From positions 310,988 to 374,987 of the forward strand of contig NW_006763146.1 in NCBI RefSeq assembly GCF_000264905.1: a DNA stretch of 64,000 nucleotides, read 5' to 3'. Below the pieces are notes generated by a model. It had not been told where the DNA came from and ran no database searches. It worked only from the letters and a program-made list of their open reading frames with translations. Of this stretch, positions 23,162 through 35,300 are shown in pieces. Made by a program: the position numbers and the translations under genes. Position 1 is the first letter of the stretch. The number at the start of each line of letters is the position of its first letter. Source of the DNA: Stereum hirsutum FP-91666 SS1. Its lineage: Eukaryota > Basidiomycota > Agaricomycetes > Russulales > Stereaceae.

Positions 23162-23949
23162 CGTCGTGAGTGAGTATAGGAATCGTCAAGTAGAACAAGC
23201 AGAGATGATAGTCTGTACAGGTGAGTGTGAAGGTTAACGTTAAACGCTAAGACACCGTGAGCAGCGCTGTCGCTGTAGATATCGTTACACGGACGCCCGC
23301 GAAGAACAACGACCTGGGAATGCGCCTGCCCGTCGAGGCGTGTCGTATCTTATCATGAGCGTAAGATTGAAATGCCGAAAAGTTGAGGAAAAGAGGATGT
23401 TGCTTTCGTCACGTTTACCGCCCTTCCTCGAGGAAGCTTATCGTCTACGAACGAAGTGGAAGGGGTACGCCGACGGCCAGAGTACTTGACCCAATTCAGC
23501 ACAACATGCGAGAACTCGGTCGTGAAGAGTTGTAAAGGATATCTGTTCCAACGTAAGCATATATTCAGCAGAGTTCGAGTCGACGTCGTAGTAGTAAGGG
23601 AAAAGGGCTGATCCTATTTCGAGCTAACAAATGGTTTGATGGCCGAGAATACAACCCGAGAGGGTGGCGACCGTGGCGTTGTGGCAAGGGTAACTAACAA
23701 CGGAAGCTTTTAATTGTAGGCTTGTAACGTCACAGCACCTCTACAAGCAACAAAAATTGGTATCGAATACATTGCGAATACACAGATAAAGTGCAAGACG
23801 TCCGAGTTCTTGGGGGCAAGAAAACACCATCAGAGGTCGTTCAAGACATGTACTGTGTGTACGAAAAGAAGAAGATGCAGCGGGTGAAGTAAGCGTGTAA
23901 GTGGTAAGTATGTGGTACGAACGAATCGAGACAGAAAATTTCCGTGGCA
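23162..23949. other. Intergenic, upstream of the DUF3445 gene
   Basis: The 788 nt hold the promoter of the minus-strand DUF3445 gene and the 3' end of the next minus-strand gene. No open frame of interest, RNA gene or repeat was found. Confidence 0.5.
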
Positions 23950-25501
23950 TTAGCTGCGATGAGAAGCATTTTCGTACAGAGGCGGCAACTCAACCGTTTG
24001 GACATTCTCATCTCCCTCTGTCTCTTCCGCTCTCTCAGAATCAACATGCCGAATTATACTTACCGGAGTCCCCGTCACGGGTTGCCCAGACATCTTGAGA
24101 GCCTGAGACGCCACCGTGGATGACACCGTCGAGATTGGACGAAACTCCTGGGATAACGGTGATGTTGAGATCGAGTTTATCTGCGAGCCGTACGATGTGG
24201 GATGCGAATATGGACGGCCTGTGGACGAGTCGTAAGCGGAGTATAGAGCGTTACCGTCCCATACTGGCGTGGTAGAGATGGATGTGGCATCATGCGGAAG
24301 GTATATTTGAGGTCCTTCGTCGATGTCTACCCGATCGCGCTTCTGTTGTCGACATAGCAGGAAAATTGTAATGCCCACTAACACAGCTAATCCGACGAGG
24401 CCACCAACGACGCCGCCTAAAACGTGCAGTATCTGGCATGAATATCGTAGGACTGCAGCGCATACAAAGGAACATACCTGCAATGGCACCCACGTTCTTC
24501 CCGTGTTTCCCGCTGATTATCGGTGGCCGCGGTCAATCAGCGTGGGCCACACTACAGAAAAGGTAAAAGTGCTCACTTGTCAGGAGTGCTAGTTGCCAAA
24601 GTCGACGACGATTTAGGCAGATTACCACCTGCAGGAGTCCCTGCTGTCGCAGAGGGCATAAACGAAAAGCATGCGGTATTGGTGGGATCGGAAGGTGAGG
24701 CAACTTTATAATCCACGTAACCACCAGCACCAGTTTCATGCTGATCGCCGGAGACCAGGAGAAGGTCAGTCCCAGCCTTGACCGGTACGGTCCAGTTGAA
24801 GCCAGTCGTTCCATCAGAATCGGTCGTCGGTGTGGAAGTGATGTTGAAGGAGTCACCGCTGGGAATGACACCGACGAAGTTTGGCGTGCTATGGAGAAGT
24901 GTCAGTCTAGCACATACTTATGCGAGATATCGGTTGGTTGAAGGGCGTACCCTGTGATATTCGGGTTGCCCGTGGTCCAATCGATCCGATACGTCTCACA
25001 GCTCTGGGCCGAAAGTCCGGGGTTTGGAGTCATGAAGAAGTACGGCCAAGGGGGAAGAATGTTTTGCGAGGGATCAAAACACAGATCGGCGTCGGATGCC
25101 TGCACAGTCCACACTGTGCTCGTCCCTCCTGTCGCAAACCCATTCTTGTCGCTGACCTGCGCTTGCAAACATGAGTACTATATACGTATCTGATGAAGAA
25201 AAGGACTGAGACTGACCACAGCAACAAACTGTGAACCCGCTGGATAGTTCAGAGTGAATTCCACGTCTGTGCTGCTATTGAATGCAATCGTCTGGATCGT
25301 TCGGACCTCGATTGGCGTCAGAGGGCTGGATCCGTAGGGGATAATCAAGATATTATAAGGAGGTTCGCCACCCGTCCCTTCGATCGAGGCCGAGAGTTGA
25401 CTGCATTGACTAGGGATATTATTGAACGTCCAAGTGTAAGCATGAGAGAGTGAGATGAAATAAGCCACACATCCAAGGAGGCGGATGAACGGCGAGCTCA
25501 T
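23950..25501 (-). CDS. Single-pass cell-surface protein, tandem paralogue 1
   Basis: Five exons (25217-25501, 24951-25156, 24577-24888, 24478-24512, 23950-24416) give 434 aa. An N-terminal signal peptide (LLGCVAYFISLSHA) is followed by an extracellular region with conserved YTWTF, PPYNILIIPYG, SDKNGFATGGTS, TPNFVGVIPSGDSF and GTDLLLVSGDQ. A Ser/Thr/Pro stalk comes next, then one membrane helix (GGVVGGLVGLAVLVGITIFL) and a basic stop-transfer (CRQQKR). The cytoplasmic tail of about 150 residues ends near VELPPLYENA, a PPxY-type motif. The architecture is that of a type I membrane protein of the Agaricomycete cell surface. No enzymatic domain was seen and the function is unknown. The neighbouring gene is a paralogue. 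Confidence 0.82.
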
Positions 25502-26359
25502 AGTGGAGAACCTCTTGTGAAGAGGGCGAAAAACTCGAGTTAAGTGGAAGCGCCATTGAAGCGCTTTATGAAGTTGTGAAAAAGGAACGCGCCCATCCCC
25601 CGTGGACAGGGCCACAGTTCATGGGAACCCGTCACAAAACCACGGCTCCCACAGCATGACAGCAATATAGTTCAAAACGTTCAGAAGTTCCTTGTGAAGT
25701 ACCCCTCCTCCTGGAAAAGGCATGGATCCATTGTCGCCCATAGAGCTGGGCGTCAGCCTCGGTGGCGCACGGGTACCTAGCCTCACAAAGGGAATATCAG
25801 TATCAGAAGCAGATCGATAGTAGGCGGAACATAGCAAGAGCATATGCTACCGTGATGATCAGGAAGATCAGAACGCACTGACCAGGAAGTTGATATGTAT
25901 CTTACCTTGGCCGACGACATTCGGTCGATTTATAGGCAGAATGCGTGGGCGTCAATTGAGGGTATTCAAAAAGTCCCCTTTAGGGTCTTTGAGTATTCGG
26001 GAATGGGGATGGAAGTATATTCATGCTTAAATGGATTGTCGTCTAGCAAGCATTGCAAGATTCGGGAACAGATTCAGGGCTGAGAAGGGCTGAAAATCCA
26101 TAGCAGTGCAATGTTTTGCGACATTCTCTGAAACGATGCATGTGGCCCAGCCAAACTTCCTGGCGATCGAGCTTTGACGCCCAATACCGGGAGAACCCCG
26201 CCCGAATCCCTGTGAATAGTTCTCGATAGCCCCGGCGAGTAACACGGGATGATAGTCCGGGCCTTATGACACACTGGAGTGTAAAAGTGCTTCATAAAAG
26301 TAAGAGGAAGTGGTATCCAGGGGATTAAAGAGACTATATCCCACATAATTTAGGCAAAA
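25502..26359. other. Intergenic between the surface-protein paralogues
   Basis: About 860 nt with no supported gene. It contains the promoter of paralogue 1 and the 3' end of paralogue 2. Confidence 0.5.
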
Positions 26360-27886
26360 TCACGAACTAGAGCTTTCATCTTCGCCTCTGTCTCTGAAAC
26401 TATGGTCATACAACGGCGGGAGTTCGATCGTTTCTGGCTCTGTCTCTGCCTCCGACATCTCTACCCTCCCTGAGTCCACATGTCGAACGAAGGTCACTTG
26501 TGAAGTATTCGAAGGCGGTACAGGGATCTTGCGCTTGTGTGAGGCCGAAGATGAATCTGACATCGGACGAAAGTTTTGGAATGGTGGTGACGGTAGAGAC
26601 GATTCAGTCAACGAATATGGGTGTTCGGAATCGGTACCATGCGAGGTGCTATAAAGACTCTGCGGGTCAAACGGCGTCGGGGAAGTGATGGTTGACAACT
26701 CTCCCGTGACGAAGGCTGGTTGTTCGTCACCCAGATCAACTGGCTGCCGTCTCCGTCGACGTCGCAAGATAAATGCAAGGGAAGCCGATACCAAGACCAG
26801 TCCCGCAATACCGCCAACGATACCCCCTAAGTGTGCCCTGTCAGCGAATGTCCTAGAAAATGATTTCCAAACAAAACACACCAGCAATAGCACCGACGTT
26901 CTGCGTATGTACCGTGCTGCAAACACTGAGTCAGTCCTTGGTATGCGCAGAGAGTAGTCGCACACTGACTTGTTTGTGGACGTCGATGAAGTAGAAGCAC
27001 CATTGGGATACCCACCAGCCGGTATACCCGATGTCGCAGAGGGCATGTACGTGACACAAGTGGTGATGGAAGTGCTGCTGGGAGGCTGCACCTTGTAATC
27101 GACATAGCCCCCGGTCCCAATGGCGCGTTCATCTCCCGAAAGAAGTATGAGGTCCGTGCCCGCGTTGACGGGAACGGTCCAAGTAAATCCCGTCGAACTG
27201 AATCCAGATCCGGAGAACGTCGAGTTGATGCTGAAAGATTGGCCGGAGGGTATAACTCCAGAGAAAAAGGGAGTCCTGCAAAGGTAGAAATTGGTCAAGA
27301 GTCATAGGGGGGCCGGCTAGGAACTACATGAACAAACCCTGTGACATTCGAATTCCTCCCAACCCATCCAACTTGATAGGACTCGCAACTGCGAATAAAG
27401 CCGTCTGCCGGGTCGAAAAAGAACTCCCAAGCCTGGGCGGCCTCTTGGCTCGGGTCAAAGCATTCTGCACTGCCTGCTGCAGGAGCCTCTACAGTCCACA
27501 CTGCGCTCGTTCCCCCTGTTGCGAACCCGTTTTGGTCGCTCATCTATCATCCCATAGTCAATGCCGGTGCTCTGCTGAAGTGAAAGCAAAAGACTTACGA
27601 TGGCAACTAGCTGTGATGCAGCTGGATAATTCAAAGTGAAGTTCAGGTTCGTACTTGTATTGAATGTGATCGTTTGGACCGTTCGGACTTCAACGCTGAA
27701 TAGTGGAGTTGGACCATACGGAATGATCACAAGCTCGAAGGGCGGATTTCCACCGGTCCCATCGGTGATGGATACGGAAAGTGGGCCACATTGACTAGGA
27801 GGATTATCGAACGCCCATGTGTAGGCCTCAACGGTTTGAGTCGAGAGAAAGGATAAGAGAATGAAAGAGAACGAGCTGAGGAGCAT
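26360..27886 (-). CDS. Single-pass cell-surface protein, tandem paralogue 2
   Basis: Exons 27599-27886, 27338-27543, 26970-27275, 26882-26916 (approximate) and 26360-26826 give about 433 aa. The organisation matches paralogue 1: signal peptide (SSFSFILLSFLSTQTVEA), YTWAF, PPFELVIIPYG, SDQNGFATGGTS, TPFFSGVIPSGQSF and GTDLILLSGDE. These are followed by a Ser/Thr stalk, a membrane helix (IVGGIAGLVLVSASLAFIL), a run of six arginines and a tail ending in IELPPLYDHS. Exons 2, 4 and 5 have the same lengths as in paralogue 1 (206, 35 and 467 nt), so the pair arose by tandem duplication. The tail is acidic and Ser-rich and keeps PPLY. The function is unknown. Confidence 0.82.
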
Positions 27887-28554
27887 GATGGAAATTCGGC
27901 GGGAACGAGACTCCCCACGCCTTGGGGAGATGAGAGGACGAAGATAAAAGATCTGTACACCCAAGGCGCCCGATACATAGATACACAGAAGCACTGAAGC
28001 ATGACGCCAGCTTTTTACGGTATGATGCGCGAGTTCAGCAACGCAGTACTCACGACCCGGTCTCGACGGCGGGAAGATGTCTAGGATCAGAAGTTCATAA
28101 GCGATCGTTCATCGAACACTAAAACACTTGCACGGTGTCCACTTCCACGATGCGTCTGAGTCTCACACCCCGAGACGCCCAGTCTGCTCGCGGACTAAAG
28201 CTCTTCGTGGGTCGACAAGAACGAGTGATTATCAATCGAGAGAAAAACAGAACGCCGGGACGTTTGGCTCCACTGCGTTACAGGTCGTATGGACAACACA
28301 AAAAGCATGCGACTTGCGTGAGACCCGACTAAGGACCGGGTATAATACGAAGCTGCAACGAAGTTGACGCCTTGTACCTGGATCAGATTCCCTACTCCCT
28401 TAAAAGGCCGTTGGTACTCACCGGCTACACGAGACTGCCCAGTCATGTCGATGGGAGCAGTGTAACGCGGGAGCGTAAGTCGGATAAAGAGAAGGAAAGT
28501 TCAAAACATCTCCATGAAGGTCATATCAGGTTAGATGCATCGATAGGCTGACCA
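27887..28554. other. Intergenic, nothing recognised
   Basis: This is the promoter side of surface paralogue 2 and the 3' side of the broken dehydrogenase gene. The short frames on both strands show no family resemblance. Confidence 0.45.
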
Positions 28555-30025
28555 TCATCCTATGTAGAAGCCGCTGCACTGCTGGTCCAGCCACTCCCAA
28601 AGCTTCTTCCCGGAGTGCGGATCACCGCTTACCGCAGGAGCCTCGCCGAGACGAGCCCATGAAATCAAAAACTAGTGGTGATTCTGATCGTCAATAGTCG
28701 TAACGGTCTTCAGATTACATCGTCTTACCTTTCCGTTATAGTCCACTGTAGCTGGTGAAGTACCTGCACAGAGCTGGGTAAGAGCGCCATAATGAGCCGG
28801 ATACAAAAGGCGTTCTTGCATGAAAATGCATCAGTAAAGCCATGAATATCTGCTGTATTGCCATCACTCACGATGATCCATTTTTGGACACCGACGAGAT
28901 ATTTCTGAAGGTTAGTATTGAGATTGCCTGTGGCTCTTGAATTAAGCACAAATACTCTGATGGAGATTTCAACCACAGACCTGGATTCACAGATATCGAG
29001 ACGATTCCCTTATCGCCATACCGCCTCGCCAATTCACGGGCAACGATGACGTTCGCCTAAAGGTGTAAGAGCTTGGTCATGGCATACTCTATATGCAGAA
29101 AGAACACGTACTCACAAGCTTGGTTTAATAATACAGCGACATGGGCGACAAGCTTCGTCTGTGCGGGCCATCTTTCTCTTTGAGTAGCTCCCAATCGAGT
29201 GTACAGAGATAGGCACCCGATGATGATGTCGTGACTACGCGCGCTTTCTTGTCTGGACTTTATGAGACTGCACTCAAAAGTGCTGGCATCAAAAGCTCCG
29301 TGAACAAAAAGTGACCTGTTGCGAACGTCAGCCGAAATCGAAGTGGCAAAGCTGAAAATGGGCATCATTCACCTAGGACATTGGATCCGATTTGCATATC
29401 ATATCCTTGCTTCGTGAGCTCATCGACAGGACAGGCCATCACAGCGCTACGAAGCCGCCAGAAGTCACCACCGCCACTTCACCGGATGACATGCAATCGA
29501 CCGTCCTTACGCGTTATTGAACAAAACATGAAGTTCTGTCTCTTTACTTTGTGAGCGTCAGCATTGAGCAATGAAATAACTTGGGGTATACACTCACGAC
29601 AGGAATTCTTCAGCGCTCTTGCGAACACTGGTCAGATCGGCCAGGTCGAGGTGAAGATACAAGGCTTCCTTCCCAGTCTCGTCTCTCAACTGTTGTATAG
29701 CACCTTGAGCCCTGTCAGGGCTTCTAGAGGCCATGTACACCTTTGCGTTATGCTCAAGTAGGGCCTGGAATAAGGACGAAATAATAGGTATGTGAAAAGA
29801 CGACACCAACAAGCTAGCCTCAGCCACAAACCTTGATTATCTCTTTCCCGACACCCGAATTGCCACCTGATCTCCGTTGACATAAGATAGACATTCAAGA
29901 ATGGTGTAACATAGGTACGTGCCTGTTGCAATCATGACCTTCCCAGACAGATCGGGAATGTCTATTGTCGCCCATTTCGGTGATGACGTAAACATATGAG
30001 AGACGACAGACCAAAGGTTTCCCAT
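28555..30025 (-). pseudogene. Short-chain dehydrogenase/reductase with two in-frame stops
   Basis: Exons follow the fungal SDR family that includes retinol-dehydrogenase-like and WW-domain-oxidoreductase-like enzymes. Seen: IPDLSGKVMIATG joined to [11 protein letters not shown] (the TGxxxGxG cofactor site), [35 protein letters not shown] (NNAG site with A for G), VDELTKQGYDMQIGSNVLG, HFLFTELLMPALL, ARVVTTSSSGAY, the YxxxK region, ANVIVARELARRYGDKG, SISVNPGN, LLYPAHYGALTQLCAGTSP and FLISWARLGEAPAV. Two TAA codons interrupt this frame at 29260-29262 and 29125-29127. The second lies inside the catalytic YxxxK motif (Y-Y-stop-T-K). They are 45 codons apart and no intron can remove both. Everything else, including splice sites, is well preserved, so inactivation looks recent. 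Sequencing error or readthrough are alternatives. Confidence 0.8.
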
Positions 30026-30513
30026 GTTTAGAGATAGGATGGGTTCCCAAATCTGGACCAAGGAGTTTGCTGAGATAGAAACAGAAAAGCGCGGCGGCAG
30101 CAAGTATGCAGGCGATTTGACCAAGGACGAGATCAAGTGTTATGTCGAATGTCTGAACACCGTGACACCTGAAGGATGCCGACCGAAGTCGTCGTGTCAG
30201 AATAAGCAAACAAGTTTTGAGTTCCCAACGACTACCGCGCATTGGGCGCTACTGCTCGCCATTTGTGTGAATACCAACCAGAGGGAACGGACGTAGCCCC
30301 TCGTCGAATAATGAGGATTCTCATCGAGTTGAGAGCGAGCAGAAATGACACGGTATTTGATCCTTGGCCAACTAATTTTTTTGCGGAATGGCTTTATGTG
30401 GGTATATTCTCGCTAGAAGACATGTACGCCGACCGATGAGGAAACAGTGCAATGGGAAGTTCACCATACAAAACCAAGCCAACATACGTCCTGGGTGTTG
30501 ACGGCGGGAAAGG
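30026..30513. other. Intergenic, nothing recognised
   Basis: 488 nt between the SDR start and the 3' end of the glycosylase gene. No coding, RNA or repeat signal was seen. Confidence 0.5.
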
Positions 30514-32018
30514 TCAAGAGAAAGCGATGCGGACCGGGACCGTTTGAGTCTTGTCGAGGACGTCTAGCTTCTCTTCTTCGAGGCAAACCTTGAGAGCCGT
30601 AAAGAATCGAGCTTTGTCTTTGAGCTGAAAGGGGCACCATGAAACGTTGAACAACAAAATCAGCGTATGCTTTCCATACCTGATACCCGGCGACCAAGCC
30701 GGAGGTGCTTGGTACGACGAAGAACAATGTCTCCTTGACCGTGGCCGACTAGAAGCATAGATGAGCAGCTGAGACACGACCGGCTGTGAGATACTTACGT
30801 CTGGAGCATAATCGTGGACAAGCTTGTAGGGCAATGGCAGATGGTACGGAAAGGGCGGCTTTTTGCCAGTTCCCTTTTTCTTCTCCTTCGTAGACTTTCC
30901 ATTCTTTCCAGTCTTCTTACTGATTGGAGATGCAGATCCGCTCGGTTTCCCGCTTTCTCCCGTGCTATCATCGCCTGGAGCCGGAAGGCTTACAGCGGGT
31001 TCAGGAATAGCGCACTTGTTTTTCTTGAGAACAGGTTCGACTACGTCCCAGATGACTTTGCCAACGAAGCATACAAATCGGGGGCGACAGCGACTGAACT
31101 TTTCGAGGAGTTTCGGAACCGCGGCTATCTTTTCAGCTTTGGATAACTCAGCGGCCTTGAGAACTTTCGTCAGCGTGAAAGATATGACGAGTAATATTGA
31201 GTTCGTGAACGAACCTCTGACGATGGCCGGTCCACAAGATCGGTCTATGCATGTCTCATCAGTTATCGACTATTTGGTCCAAATAAGAGAGTCTTACAAG
31301 GCCTATGTTGAATTGCTCTGGGAGGATGTGCTCCTCTGTAGGCGCAACACGACGGTCGGTAAAACCTGCAAGGTATATGAGCGAGTATTTGGGAATTAAG
31401 TTACGATGTAACATACCAGCCAAGTGGAGGCATCGCCAGAAATGGTTCGTCGGATGTGCAAAATGTGCGCCCTTCTTCGCCGATTCGACGCCAGGACTGT
31501 GTCAGACATCAATCATCCAGCCTTGATTATTTTCGAAAAATTAGATCGTACTTGATACCCACGAAAATGACTGTACGGCGATGAACACGAATTAGCCATG
31601 ATATGAGGATATATTGCGTACCATCAAGCTCCTCCCTCAAGCGATCCGTGAGACAACCTAAGTGCGCATATACTTCTGGCAGTGCATATCCCTTCTTCAG
31701 TTTGGTTGGTGATCTACTTCGCTTCCTTCTGTCATTCGGAGAGTCTTTTGTACTTTCAGTCCATAGGTCCGTGATCTCGGAAGCCGACCGTTTCTTAGAA
31801 GTCTTGTGAGTGGAAGAGGATGAAGCAACACTTGGAAGGCGATCTTCTTCTTCCTGTTCTTCTTGCTTTATGGCCGTGAAACGGGCTGAACGGCGTAGAG
31901 AACTGGGCGCCGAGGGTGAGAACTTGAACTTGTCGAGAGACGTGCGCATTTGGACAACAGTACCGGGTGAAGGTCCATCGGAATTGTCAGCTTCGTCAGC
32001 GTGAGAAGCATCAAACAT
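30514..32018 (-). CDS. G/T(U) mismatch-specific DNA glycosylase (TDG/MUG family)
   Basis: Eight exons: 31622-32018, 31552-31570, 31417-31496, 31298-31365, 31215-31244, 30799-31155, 30680-30748 and 30514-30624. They sum to 1131 nt (376 aa) and all phases fit. The enzyme removes thymine or uracil mispaired with guanine, starting base-excision repair. The N-terminal 130 residues are disordered with basic clusters (KKRSASE, RRKRSRSPTKLKKG). The catalytic core follows: VIFVGINPGVESA with the catalytic Asn of GINPG, HFAHPTNHFWRCLHLAG, GFTDRRVAPTEE, DLVDRP, PRFVCFVGKVIWDVV and FFVVPSTSGLVAGYQ. A Lys/Ser-rich insert of about 50 residues (GKPSGSASPISKK and beyond) lies between the FVGK and PSTSG motifs. 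The start was chosen at MFDASHADEAD; the open frame continues upstream, so it is not certain. Confidence 0.9.
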
Positions 32019-32383
32019 CGCAAGTCTTTCGACGTTTGTATCCGTAGAACAATTGACGCGTCCAGCCAAGTCAATCGAGACACAATAAGCTGACAATATT
32101 TGAGTGAGCGAAGCAAAGTTGGTTTCGCGAATATTGCTGCTGGCAGCGATCCGGCAACTTCCGAGACATGTATTGTGGCGAAAGTGTGGCACCGGAGCCC
32201 TCTGGGGCAGTATCCTCACGCACTCATCAGGGGTCCAAGAGCAGAATAAGTTATCCCATTTTGGCTGAGTATAACGGTAAGGAGAACATATAGTACAATC
32301 TCAACAAAGCAGGGATCAAAACAAGTAGGGATACATCTCAGCCTCACCACAAGCAGCAATCCAGACAAGCGTCAGTCCAAAAT
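32019..32383. other. Intergenic, glycosylase promoter side
   Basis: 365 nt between the glycosylase start and the BRR2 stop, both on the minus strand. No feature was recognised. Confidence 0.5.
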
Positions 32384-35300
32384 CTACTCCTCCATCGCAT
32401 CATCGTCACTATCATCATCATCGCTGTCGCTGTCCTCCCCCTCAGCAACCTCAATAGCGTCCAATGGGATGTCGTGGTCGGCGCCGATATACGAGTCGCA
32501 AATGACATACAACTTGAGGTTGTGCGTGCCCTTGGGCAGGTTGAACTCTAGTTTGACCGAAAGGCTCTTCGCAACCGTAACACGCTTGATGGAGTGGAGT
32601 TGTTTTGTGCTCGGCTCGCCGATGACAACCCACCAGTTCGCGAGCTTTTTGCCGGGGAAATACGGCGCAATGACAGTGGCATCACCGGCGTCCTCGTCAT
32701 CCTCGTCCGCGTCACGGCTAAGAGCAACCTGAAGGACGATGGGAGCGCCAGCGGTGTACTCGCCCTTGACGAGCTCATGCGAGACATCCAAGGTGGGGTA
32801 AGAGTTGACGAAAGCGGCCACGTCGCGCCTGGAGACAAAAGGATGAGCTCCAAGAAGCTCATGAGAAAAGAAGAGCGGCTCACATTTGGCGTGCGTCCAT
32901 CTGCAACAACGAGTTTCGCTGGCCATCCTCCATCTCCATAACGTCGTACACCGACTCAACACCCGCTTCCTTGCACCGCTTAATGACATCAGCTTCGAAG
33001 TGAGGGATTTGCTTCAACGGCGAGTCCGTCTCCCACATCGCCTGCACACACATCTGCGACAAATCCATAGCTCCGAGGGCGTTCAACCAAGCGTTCGATG
33101 ACATGACGTCGACACAGGCCGAGAGCAGGTTCATGACCTTCTCGAGGACCATTGCCTGGTCCGCGGAAAGGTCTGGAGGAAGCTGAAGGCGAGAGAAGTG
33201 GGCTTGAAGGAGAAGGAATGTCTTGAAATGTGGTGCTTCAAAGTCGGCACGATCGAGTTTGACGGGTACACGGTCGTAGATACGACGAAGCAGAGCGTCT
33301 TCGTGGCGGCGTATAGGTATTGACTCGAATTCGGCAGACGACGAAACTACCTCCAGCAAGCCCTTCAGTTTTGTGCGCTCCTTCAGCGAAAGCGTGTAGA
33401 CCTCGACGGTGACATCTAAAGAGACGGATCAGATAGATGAAGTCGACACAATGGAAGAGAACACGTACATGAGATGTTGTAGTACGCCGCGATCATACCG
33501 AGGTTCAGTGGTGACACATCCATTTCATCCTCTGGTGCTTGAAGTCAGTGAAAGCGCTAAAACAAATCAGGGAGGGTACGCACCGATCGCGATACATTTT
33601 GAGTTGACGAGATCGCTCAAGGTATTCTCGACGAGCTCCGAGAGGTGATCAGACAGATGTTGGTGGCTAACGTTGTGAAGGTTGTAGTAGTTCGGGTTTT
33701 GGGTCATTCGGCGGTAGAAGTACGTCCACGTCAAGATATCCTAGAGAAAGGATGATCAGAGGGAAGACTCGTAAGGTGACGCGAGAAGACGAACCATAGC
33801 ATCCTGCTTGTTTTCGATGGTACGAACAGCGATCTCGGCCAAGAAATAATCGTGTAGGAGATGCGTAGGAAGATGAGACTCGATGGGCAAACCCTCGGCC
33901 AAGAACTTCTTATAGAAGTCCTTACGCGTCTGCTGGCACATCAACACGCAACGACTCCTATCGTCTTCCTTTGGACGGCAGGCCCGGCCCATCATCTGAA
34001 GCACATCCATGACAGGGTAGTCGATGTAACGATGCTCCTTGCCCTCGTAGAACTGGACGCCCATGATGATGACCATATAGCTGGCCACGGGAATGCTCCA
34101 AGCCGTATCCTTCGAGGCGACGAGGACTTGAATAGCACCAGACTGGAATAATCGCTCCACGATCTTCTTGTCCTGCTTGCTGAGAGCCTCGTGGTAGTAG
34201 CCGATGCCATGCTTCAAGCAGTCTACGAGGCCCCTGTCCGTGACGTGGTCCAGATGTGGTTGCAGATGTTCGAGCTCGATGTTAAGGAAGAGGTCTTCTT
34301 TATCATCGGCGCTGCAATGCAGGAGGAGGTCGTCCACGGTAAGCTTGCACTGCTTGCGAGAAGGCACGAAGATGAGCGTGGGTTTCGTTGGAGCATATTC
34401 GAGGATGGCAAGGTAGGCGGGCTTAGACATGGCGATCATGAGTGAGGGGAAATGAGGGATGGTAAAGCTTTGGAGATGAATGTCCATGTCGAGGGGTCGG
34501 GCACTACAAACAAGTGTTAACGTATTGTTCGTATTGCATATCTTAGAAAGTGAAAGCGCACCTTGGAGGGAAGTTGAAGATAGCGTGTGAAGGCGCTCCG
34601 ATCCACTCGCCGAGGTCGCGAGCATTGGCCAAAGAGACGCCACATGCCACAATCCGAGTCTTGATCTCCGTCTGAGCAGAGACGTATCTTGTACGCGAGA
34701 TGATGACCTCATAGGTCGGCCCAACCTCACCACCCACAAGTTGAATCTCGTCAGCGATGAGGAGCCCTATGTTCTGGACATTCTTCCGCTGGCGCCAACG
34801 TCTCGAAAGCACGTCCCACTGTGTGCCAAAAAGATCAGTTCCGAACAGCATGCACGACTATGGAGAAACTTACTTGAGAGGGTGTACAAACGATCACGTC
34901 GCCCTTCTCCAACAACCTCAGATCACCGCTTGTCTCGCCCGTCAAACCGACAACTTCCTTCCCTCCCTGGAGTCCACCGAACTTCTTCTGCCACTCCGCC
35001 ACACGCTGGTCGACCATCTCCTGGTACGGCTCGATGCAAACCGCGCGCTTCTGTTCAGGCTTGCTCCAGAGCCTCAAGAGGGCAAACTCAGCGCAAATTG
35101 TCTTCCCGCTGCCGGTGGGAGCGCCGATGAAGACATTGTCGTCTGAGGTATACAGCGCCTGGAAGACCTGTGTTTGAATCTTGTTGAAGGTCTCGACCGT
35201 CGACGAGTAGATGGCTTCGAACTCCTTGTTGTGCAGGGCGGGAAGGGGAAGGGGCTGTAAATCGAGAAGAGGTGTAGGTTGAGGGAATTTCTCGGGCAGG

